Assembly: GCA_016712315.1 (NCBI GenBank)
Contig: JADJRG010000019.1
Span: forward strand, 124,001-188,000
Length of the DNA: 64,000 nt
Source: Nannocystis sp.
GTDB lineage: Bacteria; Myxococcota_A; Polyangia; Nannocystales; Nannocystaceae
Reading direction: 5' to 3'
Part shown: positions 25,842 to 37,300 of the stretch, piece after piece
Layout: each line of letters starts with the position of its first letter
Position numbering within the stretch: the stretch's first letter is position 1
Made by a program: the position numbers and the translations under genes
The notes under the pieces: model-generated
The model's input: the letters and a program-made list of their open reading frames with translations, nothing else
What the model was told of the DNA's origin: nothing
The model's database searches: none

Positions 25842-28250
25842 ATGGACAAGATCGGGCGCAATGAGCGCTGCCCCTGCGGCAGCGGCAAGAAGTTTAAAAA
25901 GTGCTGCCTCCTCCGGCGAGACGCGGCCGCGTACTCGCGGAGCGATCGCGAGGCCGCGCTTATGCGCCTCACAAGGAGCTTCGACGAGGACCGCGCGCTG
26001 TCGGCGGAGCTGACGGAGGAGTTCTACGCCGAGGTCCCGCAGGGCAGCATGTCCGCGGGCCTCTTTGACATGAGCTCCGCCGCCTTCCAGGGGTGGGCCT
26101 ACTTCGACGCGGCGCTCGATGAGGATGACGAGACGCTCGCCAGCTACGCCCTCGGCCGGCCCGGTTTCTCGCCTAGCCAGCGTCTCTACCTCGAGATCAT
26201 GCTCGCCTCCTCGATGCGGCTCTACGAGGTCGTGGAGGTCGCGCCGGGCGCGTCGATGACGCTTCGAGATCTCATCACCGATGAGCGCGTGGTCGTGCAG
26301 GAGCGCAGCGCCACGCGCCAGATCACCCGCTGGCAGGTGCTCGCCACCCGGGTCGTGTCGCAGGGCGACGACGCGTTGCCCAAGGTGTGCGATGGCGGCA
26401 TGCTGCCGATCCCTCCGGCGCACCGCGACGCCTTGGTCGAGTTCATCCGCGGCGAACTCGCGGCGATGCGCGACCAGGAGCCCGAAGTCGACGAGGTGGT
26501 TCGCCAGCGGGCCCTCTTCAAGTCCCTCGTCCCGACCTTCCACCGGGTGTGGATCACCCCCACGCTCCCTCGGTCGATGGTCAACTACGACGGCGATCCG
26601 CTCGTCTTCTGCGAGAGCTTCTTTGACCTCCACGACCGCGAGGCAGCGGTCGCGCGCCTCGACGCGGCGGAGGCGATCGAGTCGAACGACGGGGGCTGGG
26701 TCTGGCTCGGAGCGGGCGGCCAGCGCGCCGAGCCGGTCGTGTTCGGCTTCGTCGAGCGGCGTGGCGATCGTATCGTCGTGGTGACCAACTCGGAGGCCCG
26801 CGCCGCGCGCGGCCGGGCGCTTGTGGGCGAGATCCTAGGACCGACCGCGACCTATCGGTTGACGAGCACGCGCGACGCGATGAACGCGCTCAAGGAGCAT
26901 TCGACCCGCCCGTCGCGCGAGGAGCGGGGGCTCGATCCGAGCGTGCGAGAGGGGTTGAGCGACGCGGTCGAGGCGCACCTGCACCGCCACTACGAGGGAT
27001 GGATCGACGAAAATCTCCCCGCCCTCGATGGCGCGACTCCCCGCGCCGCCACCACAGACCCGCGGCTGCGACCGCGCCTCTTCGACCTCATCAAGGACCT
27101 CGAGGTCTACTATGCGCGCGCCCTCCGGGACGGCGAACCCGCCTTCGACCCGTCGTGGCTCTGGGACGAGCTGGATCTCCGCCGCGAGCTCGCTGACGCC
27201 GGCGCGCGCTTGCCCCCGCAGCTCGGCCACGAACGGATCGCCGCGCGCGTCCCTGGCCTTGAGGCGGTCGCCCAGCAGGTCGCCGCGAGGCTGGGTGGCG
27301 GCCGCCGTGCCGCCATAGGACGGACGATCGACCACGACGAGCTGCGACGCGACCTCGGCGTGCGCCGCTTCCTGCAGGAGCTCCCAGAGGGGTTGCCGGA
27401 GGAGGCCTCCGGCGATCTCGAGGGGGCCGCTGACGTGAGCGTCCTGGGGGCGCACCTCGAGGTGCGCGCGAACTTTGAGCTCCACCTCCGCAAGGTCTTC
27501 TGGGTCGATGATCCCCTCGCGTGGACGCTCGGCGCGACGCGCCTCGACGTCGCCGGTGAGGCCCTCCGCCTGCCCTTCGGCGCCTTCGCGCTCGTCTTCA
27601 CCGATCGCTACGCGCTCGGGCTCGCCGAGCGCGCCCTCTCACGCGCGCCGACGTGCCCGATCCGCGGGATGCTCCTCTCGGTGGTGACGGTCTATGTCAT
27701 GGAGCGCGCCGCTCCTGACGGCGGCCGCGGGATCCGTCTGGCGATCACTTGTGATCCGGGCGGGGATGTGTGGCCCCACCTGCTGGTCCGCGACCTGTGG
27801 ATCACCCCCGGCGCGGACCTCGAGGCGGCGCTGACGAGCCGCTTCCCAGGCCTCGACGATGACCTCGCGCCGCTCTTCGCCTGCGCTCCGATCCGCAGCC
27901 TGGTGCAGTTGATCCTCAACGCGATCCTCTATGCGACCAGCGCCGACGCCCGCGCCGAGCCCCGCGAGCCGGAGGCGCCGGTGGAGCGTCGGCCGGTGGA
28001 GCGGGTCGTCCGCACCTCCGAGTCGATCCACTTCCTCCCCGGCACCATCGATATCACCACCCTACGCGCCATCCAGCGGGCCCGCCGCGGCGCCTCGGAT
28101 CTCCAGATCATCCACCAGGCGATGGTCCGCGGTCACTGGCGCGGCGCTGGCGCCGACTGGAAGGACCAGCGCGTCCGCTGGATCAAGCCCTACTGGCGCG
28201 GCCCGTCGGCCGCGACCGTGATCGAGAGGCACTACAGTCTACGCCCGTGA
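25842..28250 (+). CDS. Large SEC-C motif protein of unknown function
   Basis: 802 residues from the ATG at 25842. The first 22 residues are a SEC-C zinc motif, IGRNERCPCGSGKKFKKCC (C10, C12, C21, C22), as at the C-terminus of SecA and in many unrelated proteins. The remaining 780 residues contain no domain I can name; they are charged, soluble and without signal peptide or membrane segments. Codon use differs from neighbours: third positions are C-rich on the + strand, so the local G-over-C skew is reversed (17 G and 27 C in 27541-27600). This suggests recent transfer or inversion. Possible role in ribosome- or DNA-linked processes via the zinc motif, without direct support. Confidence 0.75.
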   Translation: MDKIGRNERCPCGSGKKFKKCCLLRRDAAAYSRSDREAALMRLTRSFDEDRALSAELTEEFYAEVPQGSMSAGLFDMSSAAFQGWAYFDAALDEDDETLASYALGRPGFSPSQRLYLEIMLASSMRLYEVVEVAPGASMTLRDLITDERVVVQERSATRQITRWQVLATRVVSQGDDALPKVCDGGMLPIPPAHRDALVEFIRGELAAMRDQEPEVDEVVRQRALFKSLVPTFHRVWITPTLPRSMVNYDGDPLVFCESFFDLHDREAAVARLDAAEAIESNDGGWVWLGAGGQRAEPVVFGFVERRGDRIVVVTNSEARAARGRALVGEILGPTATYRLTSTRDAMNALKEHSTRPSREERGLDPSVREGLSDAVEAHLHRHYEGWIDENLPALDGATPRAATTDPRLRPRLFDLIKDLEVYYARALRDGEPAFDPSWLWDELDLRRELADAGARLPPQLGHERIAARVPGLEAVAQQVAARLGGGRRAAIGRTIDHDELRRDLGVRRFLQELPEGLPEEASGDLEGAADVSVLGAHLEVRANFELHLRKVFWVDDPLAWTLGATRLDVAGEALRLPFGAFALVFTDRYALGLAERALSRAPTCPIRGMLLSVVTVYVMERAAPDGGRGIRLAITCDPGGDVWPHLLVRDLWITPGADLEAALTSRFPGLDDDLAPLFACAPIRSLVQLILNAILYATSADARAEPREPEAPVERRPVERVVRTSESIHFLPGTIDITTLRAIQRARRGASDLQIIHQAMVRGHWRGAGADWKDQRVRWIKPYWRGPSAATVIERHYSLRP

Positions 28251-28318
28251 GGTGGCGGGCCCCGTTTTTGGGGGATTACCGCCAATCAGCGGGATCGGGC
28301 GCTCTGGCGGGGGTCGGC

Positions 28319-29566
28319 TCAGGCGGTGAGGGCGGGATCGCGGGCGAGGATCCGGGCGAGCTGCGGGACGCGGTGGGCGTGGCGGGCGACGAAGGGGTTT
28401 GTTTGATCCCAGACGTATCCGGCGAGCACGGCGCAGATCTGCCGGCGGAGGTCGGGGCGGATCTCTTTGGAAAAAATGATGGTCTCTAGGGTGCCGTCGT
28501 ACCAGGCGCCGACGAAGGTGCGGAAGACGTCGATGCCGCGGCTGAGCGGGGCGACGTACTCGGCCTGCCAGTCGGGGCGCTCGCCGCGGAGCTGGCGGAT
28601 GAGGGCGCGGGCGGCGAGGCTGGCGGACTCGAGCGCGAGGGTGACGCCGGAGGAGAAGATCGGGTCGAGGAATTCGGTGGCGTTGCCGACGAGGCAGTAG
28701 CCAGGGCCGTGGAGCTGGCGGACGGCGGCGGAGTAGCCGCGCAGGACGCGGAGCGGGGCGGCGAGCTGGGTGTCGGCGAGGCGGGCGTGGACGTTGGGCT
28801 CGCCGGCGATGACGCGGCGTAAGGTGGCCTCGAGGTCAGACTCGTCCCAGTGATCGCGCCAGAACTCCTCGGGTCCGACCGCGCCGACGCTGGTGAGGCC
28901 GTTTGAGAAGGGGATCACCCATAACCACACGCCGTGGGCGGGGTGGACGCAGATCCAGATCCGGCCCTCGTCCGGGCCGGGGGGGCGGCGATCGCCGCTG
29001 AGGTGGCAGAAGAGGGCGCGACGGTGAGGCTGGCCGGAGGGACAGTCGAGGGCGAGCAGGCGGGGGAGGACGCGGCCATAGCCGCTGGCGTCGATGATCC
29101 AGCGGGCTCGGTAGGTGGCGAGGGCGCCGCCGGCGTCGCGGACGTCGAGCTCTTGGGCGCCGTCGCCGAGGCGGACGGCGAGGACCTCGCGCTCGAAGTG
29201 GACGGCGACGCCAATGCGCTGGGCCGCTTCGGCGAGGGCGCTGTCGAAGTCGGCGCGCGGGACCTGCCAGGTCCAGCCCCAGCCGGGGGTGTGGGTGTCG
29301 GCGAAGTCGAAGTCGCAGACGTCCGGGCCGCGGACGAAGCGGGCGCCGCGCTTGACGAGGTAGCCGCGGGCGGCGGCGGCGTCGAGCAGGCCGGCCTCGT
29401 GGAGCACGTCCATGCAGCGGGGGAGCAGGCTCTCGCCGATGACGAAGCGCGGAAATCGCTCGCGCTCGAGCACGGTGACGGTGAAGCCGGCGCGGCGGAG
29501 CAGCGCGGCTGACGCGGATCCCGCGGGGCCGGCGCCGATCACCAAGACGTCGCTTTCGAGGCTCAA
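28319..29566 (-). CDS. Flavin-dependent halogenase-like FAD oxidoreductase
   Basis: 415 residues from TTG at 29566. FAD motif VLVIGAGPAGSASAALL, then GESLLPRCMDVL (about 44-55), and a Lys in the YLVKRGARF segment (K72) at the place of the conserved halogenase lysine. The WxWxIP signature is present as WLWVIP (W214, W216, P219). GDR/GD-type sites for FAD follow. The combination fits flavin-dependent halogenases and related FAD monooxygenases (also geranylgeranyl-reductase relatives lacking WxWxIP). No carrier protein or biosynthetic gene cluster is adjacent, so the substrate is likely a free small molecule, or the enzyme is a non-halogenating relative. A flavin reductase partner is not in the window. 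Confidence 0.75.
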   Translation of the reverse strand: MSLESDVLVIGAGPAGSASAALLRRAGFTVTVLERERFPRFVIGESLLPRCMDVLHEAGLLDAAAARGYLVKRGARFVRGPDVCDFDFADTHTPGWGWTWQVPRADFDSALAEAAQRIGVAVHFEREVLAVRLGDGAQELDVRDAGGALATYRARWIIDASGYGRVLPRLLALDCPSGQPHRRALFCHLSGDRRPPGPDEGRIWICVHPAHGVWLWVIPFSNGLTSVGAVGPEEFWRDHWDESDLEATLRRVIAGEPNVHARLADTQLAAPLRVLRGYSAAVRQLHGPGYCLVGNATEFLDPIFSSGVTLALESASLAARALIRQLRGERPDWQAEYVAPLSRGIDVFRTFVGAWYDGTLETIIFSKEIRPDLRRQICAVLAGYVWDQTNPFVARHAHRVPQLARILARDPALTA

Positions 29567-29698
29567 GGAGCGCAGCGTAGCGAGGTGAGGCGGAGGCGGT
29601 CAAACGGCGAGGCAGACGGTCGCAGGCGGCCGTGAGGGCTGATCCGCGCGGTCGATGTCGAGCGCTCGGAGCTCGTCGAGCCGTGGGCGCGCGGGGCG

Positions 29699-31309
<1,611 letters not shown>

Positions 31310-31372
31310 TTCGCCATCGTGCCCGGTTTCTGGGCGGCCGAGGGGGCGATCTTCGCCCTTGACGCGTGCTCG

Positions 31373-31398
31373 ATGAACGTGTTCAATGAACGTGTTCA
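31373..31398. promoter_or_regulatory. Tandem palindromic operator for the divergent TetR gene
   Basis: ATGAACGTGTTCA occurs twice back to back (31373-31385 and 31386-31398). Each copy holds the inverted repeat TGAAC-GT-GTTCA. It lies in the divergent promoter region between the hydrolase lipoprotein (starts 31309) and tetR (starts 31438), 40 bases before tetR, as expected for autoregulation by a TetR dimer pair. Confidence 0.75.
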
Positions 31399-31437
31399 GG
31401 TTGTGGCTCCGGTTGGAGCGAAGGGGGTCGAGTTGTG

Positions 31438-32112
31438 ATGGAGCGAGGCGATCGGCGCGAAAAGACGAGCGCGCGGACAAAGGCGAAGGAGCGGAGCCGT
31501 GAGGCGATCCTGGCGGCGGCGCGGGCGCAATTCGTGGCGCGTGGGTATGAGGCGACGACGATCCGCGACGTCGCGCGGGCCGCAGGGGTCGCGGTGGGGT
31601 CGGTGCACGCGCACTTTAAGGATAAAGAGGCGCTGTTGGTCTCATGCCTCTTTTTGGGGATCTCGGCGGCGCTGCGGCGGATCTGGGCGGAGCTGGACCC
31701 GAACGCGCCGCTGCTGGACCAGCTCACCGGCTGCGGTGAGGTGCTGTATGAGGCCTACGCGGCCCAGCCGGCGCTGTCGCGTGTGATGCTCAAGGCGACC
31801 CTGTTTGTCGAGCGATCCGCGGTGGCGGCGGAGGATCCGCTCTGGCCGTTCCTCGAGGGGCTGGCGGGGCTGTTTCGCCGGGCATACGAGCGCGGCGAGC
31901 TTCGACGCTCGCCCGGGGACGGGCTGGTCGCCGCGAGGGGGTTCTTTGCGGTGTACTTGGCGACGCTGATCGGCGGCCTGAGCGGGGTCGTGGGCGCGGA
32001 GGAGGAGCCGCGCGCGATCGCGGCGCGTTGGGCGCGAGAGCTGCGGGCGCTGGTGCGCCTCCAGCTCGAGGGGTTGGGTGCGCCGCGAGGCGCAGAAGGA
32101 GAATCGTTATGA
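31438..32112 (+). CDS. TetR-family transcriptional regulator
   Basis: 224 residues from the ATG at 31438 (a GTG at 31435 is also possible); AAGGGGGT lies about 10 bases upstream. The helix-turn-helix reads FVARGYEATTIRDVARAAGV then VGSVHAHFKDKEALL, the TetR signature. The rest is a helical ligand-binding domain (RVMLKATLFVERSA). It overlaps the following FAD monooxygenase by four bases (ATGA at 32109), so the two are co-transcribed and the regulator probably controls the enzyme. The tandem operator at 31373-31398 is the likely site. Confidence 0.9.
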   Translation: MERGDRREKTSARTKAKERSREAILAAARAQFVARGYEATTIRDVARAAGVAVGSVHAHFKDKEALLVSCLFLGISAALRRIWAELDPNAPLLDQLTGCGEVLYEAYAAQPALSRVMLKATLFVERSAVAAEDPLWPFLEGLAGLFRRAYERGELRRSPGDGLVAARGFFAVYLATLIGGLSGVVGAEEEPRAIAARWARELRALVRLQLEGLGAPRGAEGESL

Positions 32113-33311
32113 AGAAAAGAGACGGGCGTGTCTTGATCGTGGGTGCGGGGATCGGCGGGCTGACCGCGGCGATCGCCTTGCGCCGCTGCGGGGCGGAGGT
32201 GACGGTGATCGAGCGGGCGCAGGCGCTGGCGCCGGTCGGCGCGGGGATCACGCTACAACCCAACGCGACGGCGATGCTGGTGGCGCTGGGGGTGACGCTG
32301 GCGGCGGAGGATGTGCTGCCGATCGGCGAATTTGCGCTGATCGACGCGAGGGGGCGGCGATTGATCGGGGGCGCTCCGGTCGAAGATGACGCGGTGGTGC
32401 CCGGGTACAATGTGCGACGGGCAGATCTTCATAAGGCGCTGATCTCGACCTGCGGGGACGTGCCCGTGCGCTTGGGGGTCGAGCTGGTAGGGCTGGAGCA
32501 GGGCGCGGAGGGGGTGCGCGTGCGCTACGGCGACGGTGGGGAGGAGCGTTGGGACTCGGTGATCGGGGCCGATGGGCTGCACTCGGCGGTTCGTCGGGCG
32601 ATCTTGCCAGCGTCCGCGTGCGCTCCGCGCTATTCGGGGCAGACGTGCTGGCGCTGGCAGGTGGAGGCGCCGGCGCTGGCGCCGACGTCGAGCACGGAGC
32701 GGTGGGCGGTGGGGCGGCGGATCGGGGTGATCCCGCTGTCGCGCGGCGGGATCTATGTGTATTTGGTCGAGAGTAGCCCGCCAGGGACGGTGGGGCCGGC
32801 GAGCGCGAGGGTGGAGGGGCTGCGGCGCTTCGCTGCCAGTGAGCCGCGGTTGGGGGCGATCTTGGACCATGTGGCGGGCGACCCGCGGGTGCGGATCCAT
32901 CACGGTGATCTGGTGGATCTGCCGATCTATTCGAGCGGCGTGGGGCGGGTGGTGCTGATCGGCGACGCAGGGCACGCGATGACCCCAAATATGGGGCAGG
33001 GGGCGGGTATGGCGATTGAGGACGCCGGCGCGCTGGCGCTGTTGTGGCTGGAGCACGGGGCCTCGGCGGCGCTGGCGTCGTCTCTGCGGGCGCTGCGGCG
33101 GGCGCGGGTGCTCGAGATCCACCGCCAGGCCTGGTTGATCGGTCAGGTCGCTCATTGGCGCTTGGGCGCGGCGCGGCTGCTGCGGGACTGGCTGCTGCGG
33201 CGGATCTCCGCGAAGGCGCTGGCGCGCTCGGCGCACGCGATGTGGGCGCCGGGGCGCGAGCTCGCGCGGCGACTCAGCGTGGCGCTCGGTTCGGCGACGC
33301 TGGATGATTAA
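32109..33311 (+). CDS. FAD-dependent monooxygenase (PHBH fold)
   Basis: 400 residues from the ATG at 32109, preceded by AAGGAG at 32097. FAD motif VLIVGAGIGGLTAAIAL, then the NADPH/FAD DG motif VIGADGLHSAVRR (near residue 150) and the GD motif VVLIGDAGHAMTPNMGQGAG. This is the group of salicylate hydroxylase, zeaxanthin epoxidase and TetX-like enzymes. It overlaps the TetR gene, which suggests induction by its substrate. Aromatic hydroxylation or drug inactivation are both possible; the sequence does not decide. Confidence 0.88.
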   Translation: MKKRDGRVLIVGAGIGGLTAAIALRRCGAEVTVIERAQALAPVGAGITLQPNATAMLVALGVTLAAEDVLPIGEFALIDARGRRLIGGAPVEDDAVVPGYNVRRADLHKALISTCGDVPVRLGVELVGLEQGAEGVRVRYGDGGEERWDSVIGADGLHSAVRRAILPASACAPRYSGQTCWRWQVEAPALAPTSSTERWAVGRRIGVIPLSRGGIYVYLVESSPPGTVGPASARVEGLRRFAASEPRLGAILDHVAGDPRVRIHHGDLVDLPIYSSGVGRVVLIGDAGHAMTPNMGQGAGMAIEDAGALALLWLEHGASAALASSLRALRRARVLEIHRQAWLIGQVAHWRLGAARLLRDWLLRRISAKALARSAHAMWAPGRELARRLSVALGSATLDD

Positions 33312-33388
33312 AGGGGAGCGCGGCCGCGCGCGGGCTTCGGCGCGCACTTTGGGGCGTGGCGCGGGGCGATCTGGTTTAGGATGGCGAG

Positions 33389-34339
33389 ATGACGCAGGCT
33401 CACCGGATCGTTGTAGGGGTGCTCGGGTGCTTCGTTCTAGGGTCGCCTGGGTGCGCGGATCCGCCGCCGCCGCCGCCTGTCTCGGAGGTCTTTGATGATC
33501 TGGTGGATGAGGCGGCGGTGGCGTCCGCTGCCGTCGAGCCGCCGGCTCCGACGGCAGTTGCAGAGCCCAGCGCGGCGGCGGTGGTGGCGGCGGAGCCGGC
33601 GGCTGAGGCGAGCGCGGGGGCGGTCGAGGCGGCGCCTGCGGTGGCGTCTGCCGACGCGGCGGCGGTCGAGCCGACGGCGGCGGCCGCGGCGGAGAAGCCA
33701 AAGGTGACGAAGCGGAGCGGGAGCGCGGCGGCGGCGACGCCCTCACCCGAGGCGCCGGCGGCGGCGACGAAGCCCGCAGAGGCGCCGACGCCCGCAGAGG
33801 CGCCGACCAGCGGGGTTGATGCGGGCGATGAGAGGGTGGATAAGGTGGTCGAGCCGGCGGCGCCGAAACCACCGCCCGAGGCGCCCCAGGCCCGTTTCGC
33901 GGGGACTTATGGGTTCGCTGGGGGGAGCGCGCAGCGGGCCGAGGTGGAGGCGGCGATCGAGGCGGCGGCGCAGCAGATGAGCGCGGTGATCCGCGGGATC
34001 GCGCGGAAACGACTCACGGAGTCGAACCCGATCCGCGAGACGATCACGATCGCGGCGGCAGGGGAGGAGATGACGGTGACGTTCGCGCCAGGCCGGACGG
34101 TGAAGGGGCGCTTGGGCGGGCCCGCGGTGGCGTGGACCTCGGACAGCGGGAAGCCGGTGACGGTGGCGTTCTCGATGGTGAAAGGTCGGTTTGTTATGAA
34201 TTTTACGGCGGAGGACGGATCGCGGCGGGCGGTGTTCTCGCTGGATGAGAGCGGGGCGAAGATGACGATGAGCGTGACGATCTCGTCGGAGCGGCTGGAG
34301 ACGCCGATGAAGTACGCGCTGTCGTATACGCGGCGGTGA
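33389..34339 (+). CDS. Putative lipoprotein with Ala/Pro/Glu-rich tether
   Basis: 316 residues from the ATG at 33389. The short N-terminal hydrophobic segment contains two cysteines (C14 and C22) that could be lipidated. Residues about 23-165 are a low-complexity Ala/Pro/Glu/Val region rather than the Thr/Ser type seen elsewhere. The C-terminal 150 residues (GTYGFAGGSAQRAEVEAAIE, ITIAAAGEEMTVTFAPG, KPVTVAFSMVKGRFVMNF) form a small beta-rich domain I do not recognise. Convergent with the alpha-2-macroglobulin gene, 38 bases away. Confidence 0.65.
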   Translation: MTQAHRIVVGVLGCFVLGSPGCADPPPPPPVSEVFDDLVDEAAVASAAVEPPAPTAVAEPSAAAVVAAEPAAEASAGAVEAAPAVASADAAAVEPTAAAAAEKPKVTKRSGSAAAATPSPEAPAAATKPAEAPTPAEAPTSGVDAGDERVDKVVEPAAPKPPPEAPQARFAGTYGFAGGSAQRAEVEAAIEAAAQQMSAVIRGIARKRLTESNPIRETITIAAAGEEMTVTFAPGRTVKGRLGGPAVAWTSDSGKPVTVAFSMVKGRFVMNFTAEDGSRRAVFSLDESGAKMTMSVTISSERLETPMKYALSYTRR

Positions 34340-34377
34340 TCAGCCGGAGGTGGCGCGGCGGGCGACCGACGAGCCTG

Positions 34378-37300
34378 TTATTCGGTGACCACGACGCGGC
34401 CGCTGGCGCTGTGGCCGAAGCGCTCAGGGGTGTACATGCCCTCGGCGTGGATCGGGGGGAGGACGAAGTCGCCGATGGTGGTCGCGCGGGCGATGTAAGA
34501 ATAGGTGTAGATCCCGGCGGGCAGGCGGTCGGCGAAGAGGAGGAGGCGATCGTCGCGGAGCTCGGTGTGATCCCAGGTCCACCAGGGGTACCACCAATCG
34601 GCGATCCAGGGGCGGGCGCCGCTGCTGCGGAAGAAGAGCTGGGGCGCGCCACCCTCGCCGAAGCTGACGCGGGCGCCGAGATCTTGAAGGGTGGTCTGGA
34701 AGCGGCTGTTCTGGCCCTCGAGGCCGGCAGGTAAGGGATCGTCGACGACGACGAAATTGGCGCGGTCCTTGGCGACGAGGGTGAGGTTGACCTTGACGGT
34801 GGTGCCGGCCTTGATCTGCCAGGTGCCGTCTTCAAGCTGGCGGACGGCGCCCTCCGGGGGCTTCTCGGCGCCCTGGCCGACGGCCTCGTAGGTGCGGTAG
34901 ACGACGAACCCTTGGGCCTCGGCGGCGACCTTGAGCTCGGCGGGGGCGTAGCGGAGGCCGAGGCGGTAATAGAGCTTGCCAGGGCCCTCTTTGGCGAGGG
35001 TGAGGGTCTGCTCGGGAGCGGCCTGGAGGCGGGCCATGGGGATGGTTTGTTCGGTGACGGCCATGCTGCGGCCGCGGAACTGCTGCTCGCCGGCGTAGCT
35101 CTGGTCGAGCCAGATCCGGGCGACGTAGTCCGGGGGCTGCTTCTCGACGGTCTGGAAGTAACGATCGGCGGCGAGCAGCGCCCAGGCGTTGGCGTGGGTG
35201 GTGAGCCAGCGGCCGCCGCGCTTAGGGTCGCGATCGTCCATGATGCTGGCCATGACCTTGGGGAGCAGGGGATCGGCGGGGTTGATCTCCAATAAGGCCA
35301 TAAGAGCGATGGCGTCGGTCTGGACGTCGGAGTGCATGAGGAGCTGGAGGCCGTCGGCGTCGCCTTCGCTCTTGCTCTCGACGAAGCGGGCGACGCGGGC
35401 GTCCTCGCGCGCGCGGGCGAGCAGGGACTTGCGGACTTGATCGCGCTCGCGGACGCGGCCGTACTTGTGGGCGGCGCTCATCAGCAGGGCTTCGGCGTAG
35501 AGGGGGAGCTTGCTGCGGTTGGCCCAGACGCGATCGAAGGAGTCGGCGCCGCGGCCCTCGCGGCTTAATAACCATAAGGCGAAGGTGCGGCTGGTATGAT
35601 CATAGTAGCGGCCCCAGCCGGTCTCCTCGCCGCTGTCGATGTAGCGCTGGAGGTAACGCATGGCGCGATCGAGGGCGGGCTGGTCGACCTGGGCGCCGCC
35701 GCGCTTGGCCTCCAAGAGGGCGAAGGTGACCCAGGTGGCGAGGTAGGGCCAGGAGCGGCTGGGGTTGTCCCAGTAGCGGAAGCCGCCGTCGCCGTTCTGG
35801 CGGGCGATCAGGCGCTGGACGCCTTCCTTGATCAGGGCGTCGCGGCTGGCCTTGTCGCCGGCGCCTTCGATCTTGAAAGAGTCGAGGATCGGGCCGAGGA
35901 GGACGATCGGGAGGATCCGGCTGGCGACCTGCTCGGTGCACTCGTAGGCGTAGGTGATGAGGTAGCTGGCGGCGTCCTCGAGGCCGGTGAGGGCGGTGGA
36001 GGCGAGGCTGAGCTCGAGGCCGCCATAGCCGGGCAGGGCGTTCTGGGGGGCCTTGATGGCGCGGGCGATCGAGGCGTCGGTGACGCCGTAGTCGGCGAAG
36101 GCTTGGCGCGTGACCGGCAGGTTGATCGGGATGGTGACCTCGGCGGCGTCGCGGCCGAGGTTGGCGAGCGCGGCGAACTGCATGCGCAGGCGACCGACTT
36201 GATCGATGGTGATCGGGAAGCGGAGCTCGCGGGACTCGCCGGCGGGGATCTCGAGGGTCTGTTGGCCGTCGCCGGTGAAGGTGACGCCGAGGGCGCGGGC
36301 GCCGACGAGCACGGCCTGAGGCTCGCGGGTCTGGTTGTCGACCATGACAGAGGCCTCGAACTTGTCGCCAAAGTTGGCGAAGCGCGGGAGGCTGGGGCGC
36401 AGCATGATCGGCTTGCGCACGCGGACGGTGGCGTCGGCGGAGCCGAAGCGGTCGGCCTCTTCGGGATCGATGGCGACGGCCATGATCCGGAAGGTGGTGA
36501 GGTTCTCCGGCATGGGGATCTCGACGGTGGCGCGGCCGTCGGCGTCGGTGCGGACCTCGGGGTTCCAATAGGCGGTGCTGGCGAAGAGGGCGCGCAGCGA
36601 GACCGGGTTGGCCATCGCGGCGCTGGCGTCGAGGGCGGCTGGGGCCGCGGCTTCGGCGACGATCTTGGAGCTCCTCTTCGACTCGACGCCGGTGCCGCCG
36701 CCGCCGCGGCCGTAGCCGACGAGGCCGAGGCCGCCGACGCCGTAGGCCTCGCCGACTTCGGTGCCGGTGAGGCCGCCCCAGACGTCGGCGTCGTCGTTGC
36801 CGGCCGCGAAGGCGCCGCCGTAGGGGCTGGCGCGGAACGACCCAGGGACCGCGGTCTGAGGGAGCACGACGGTGTCGGGCGCGGGCGGCGGCTCGGGGGC
36901 CTTGGGGGGCTCCTCGCGGCCGAGGAGGAAGGAGCGCAGGTCGTAGATGCCAGCGCCGCCCTCGCGGGGGCGGTGGAAGAAGGCGAGCGGATCGGGGGTC
37001 TTGTAGCCGAGCAGGCTGAGCACGCCCTCGTCGACGACCATGAGGGCGACGGCGGCGGGGCGGGCTTTGCCGTCGGCGCCGCGGGTGGTGAGGCCGAGGC
37101 GGAGGGTGTCCTTGGGGGCGAGCTCGTCGCGCTCCGGGGCGAGCTCGACGGTGAGGCGCTTCTTGGCGCTGGAGACTTGCAGCTCGACGGTGCCGGCGGC
37201 GTGGGCGGGGCGCCCGAGGTCTTGACCGGGCGGGGCGCCGGGCACGTCGACGCGGCCGCGCACGAGCACGACGGCGACGTGGAGGTTGGGGACGGCGGTC

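Noticed and set aside
28251..28318. CCCC-GTTTTT-GGGG as a terminator between convergent genes
   Set aside because: Stem of only four pairs with the T run in the loop; too weak to call.
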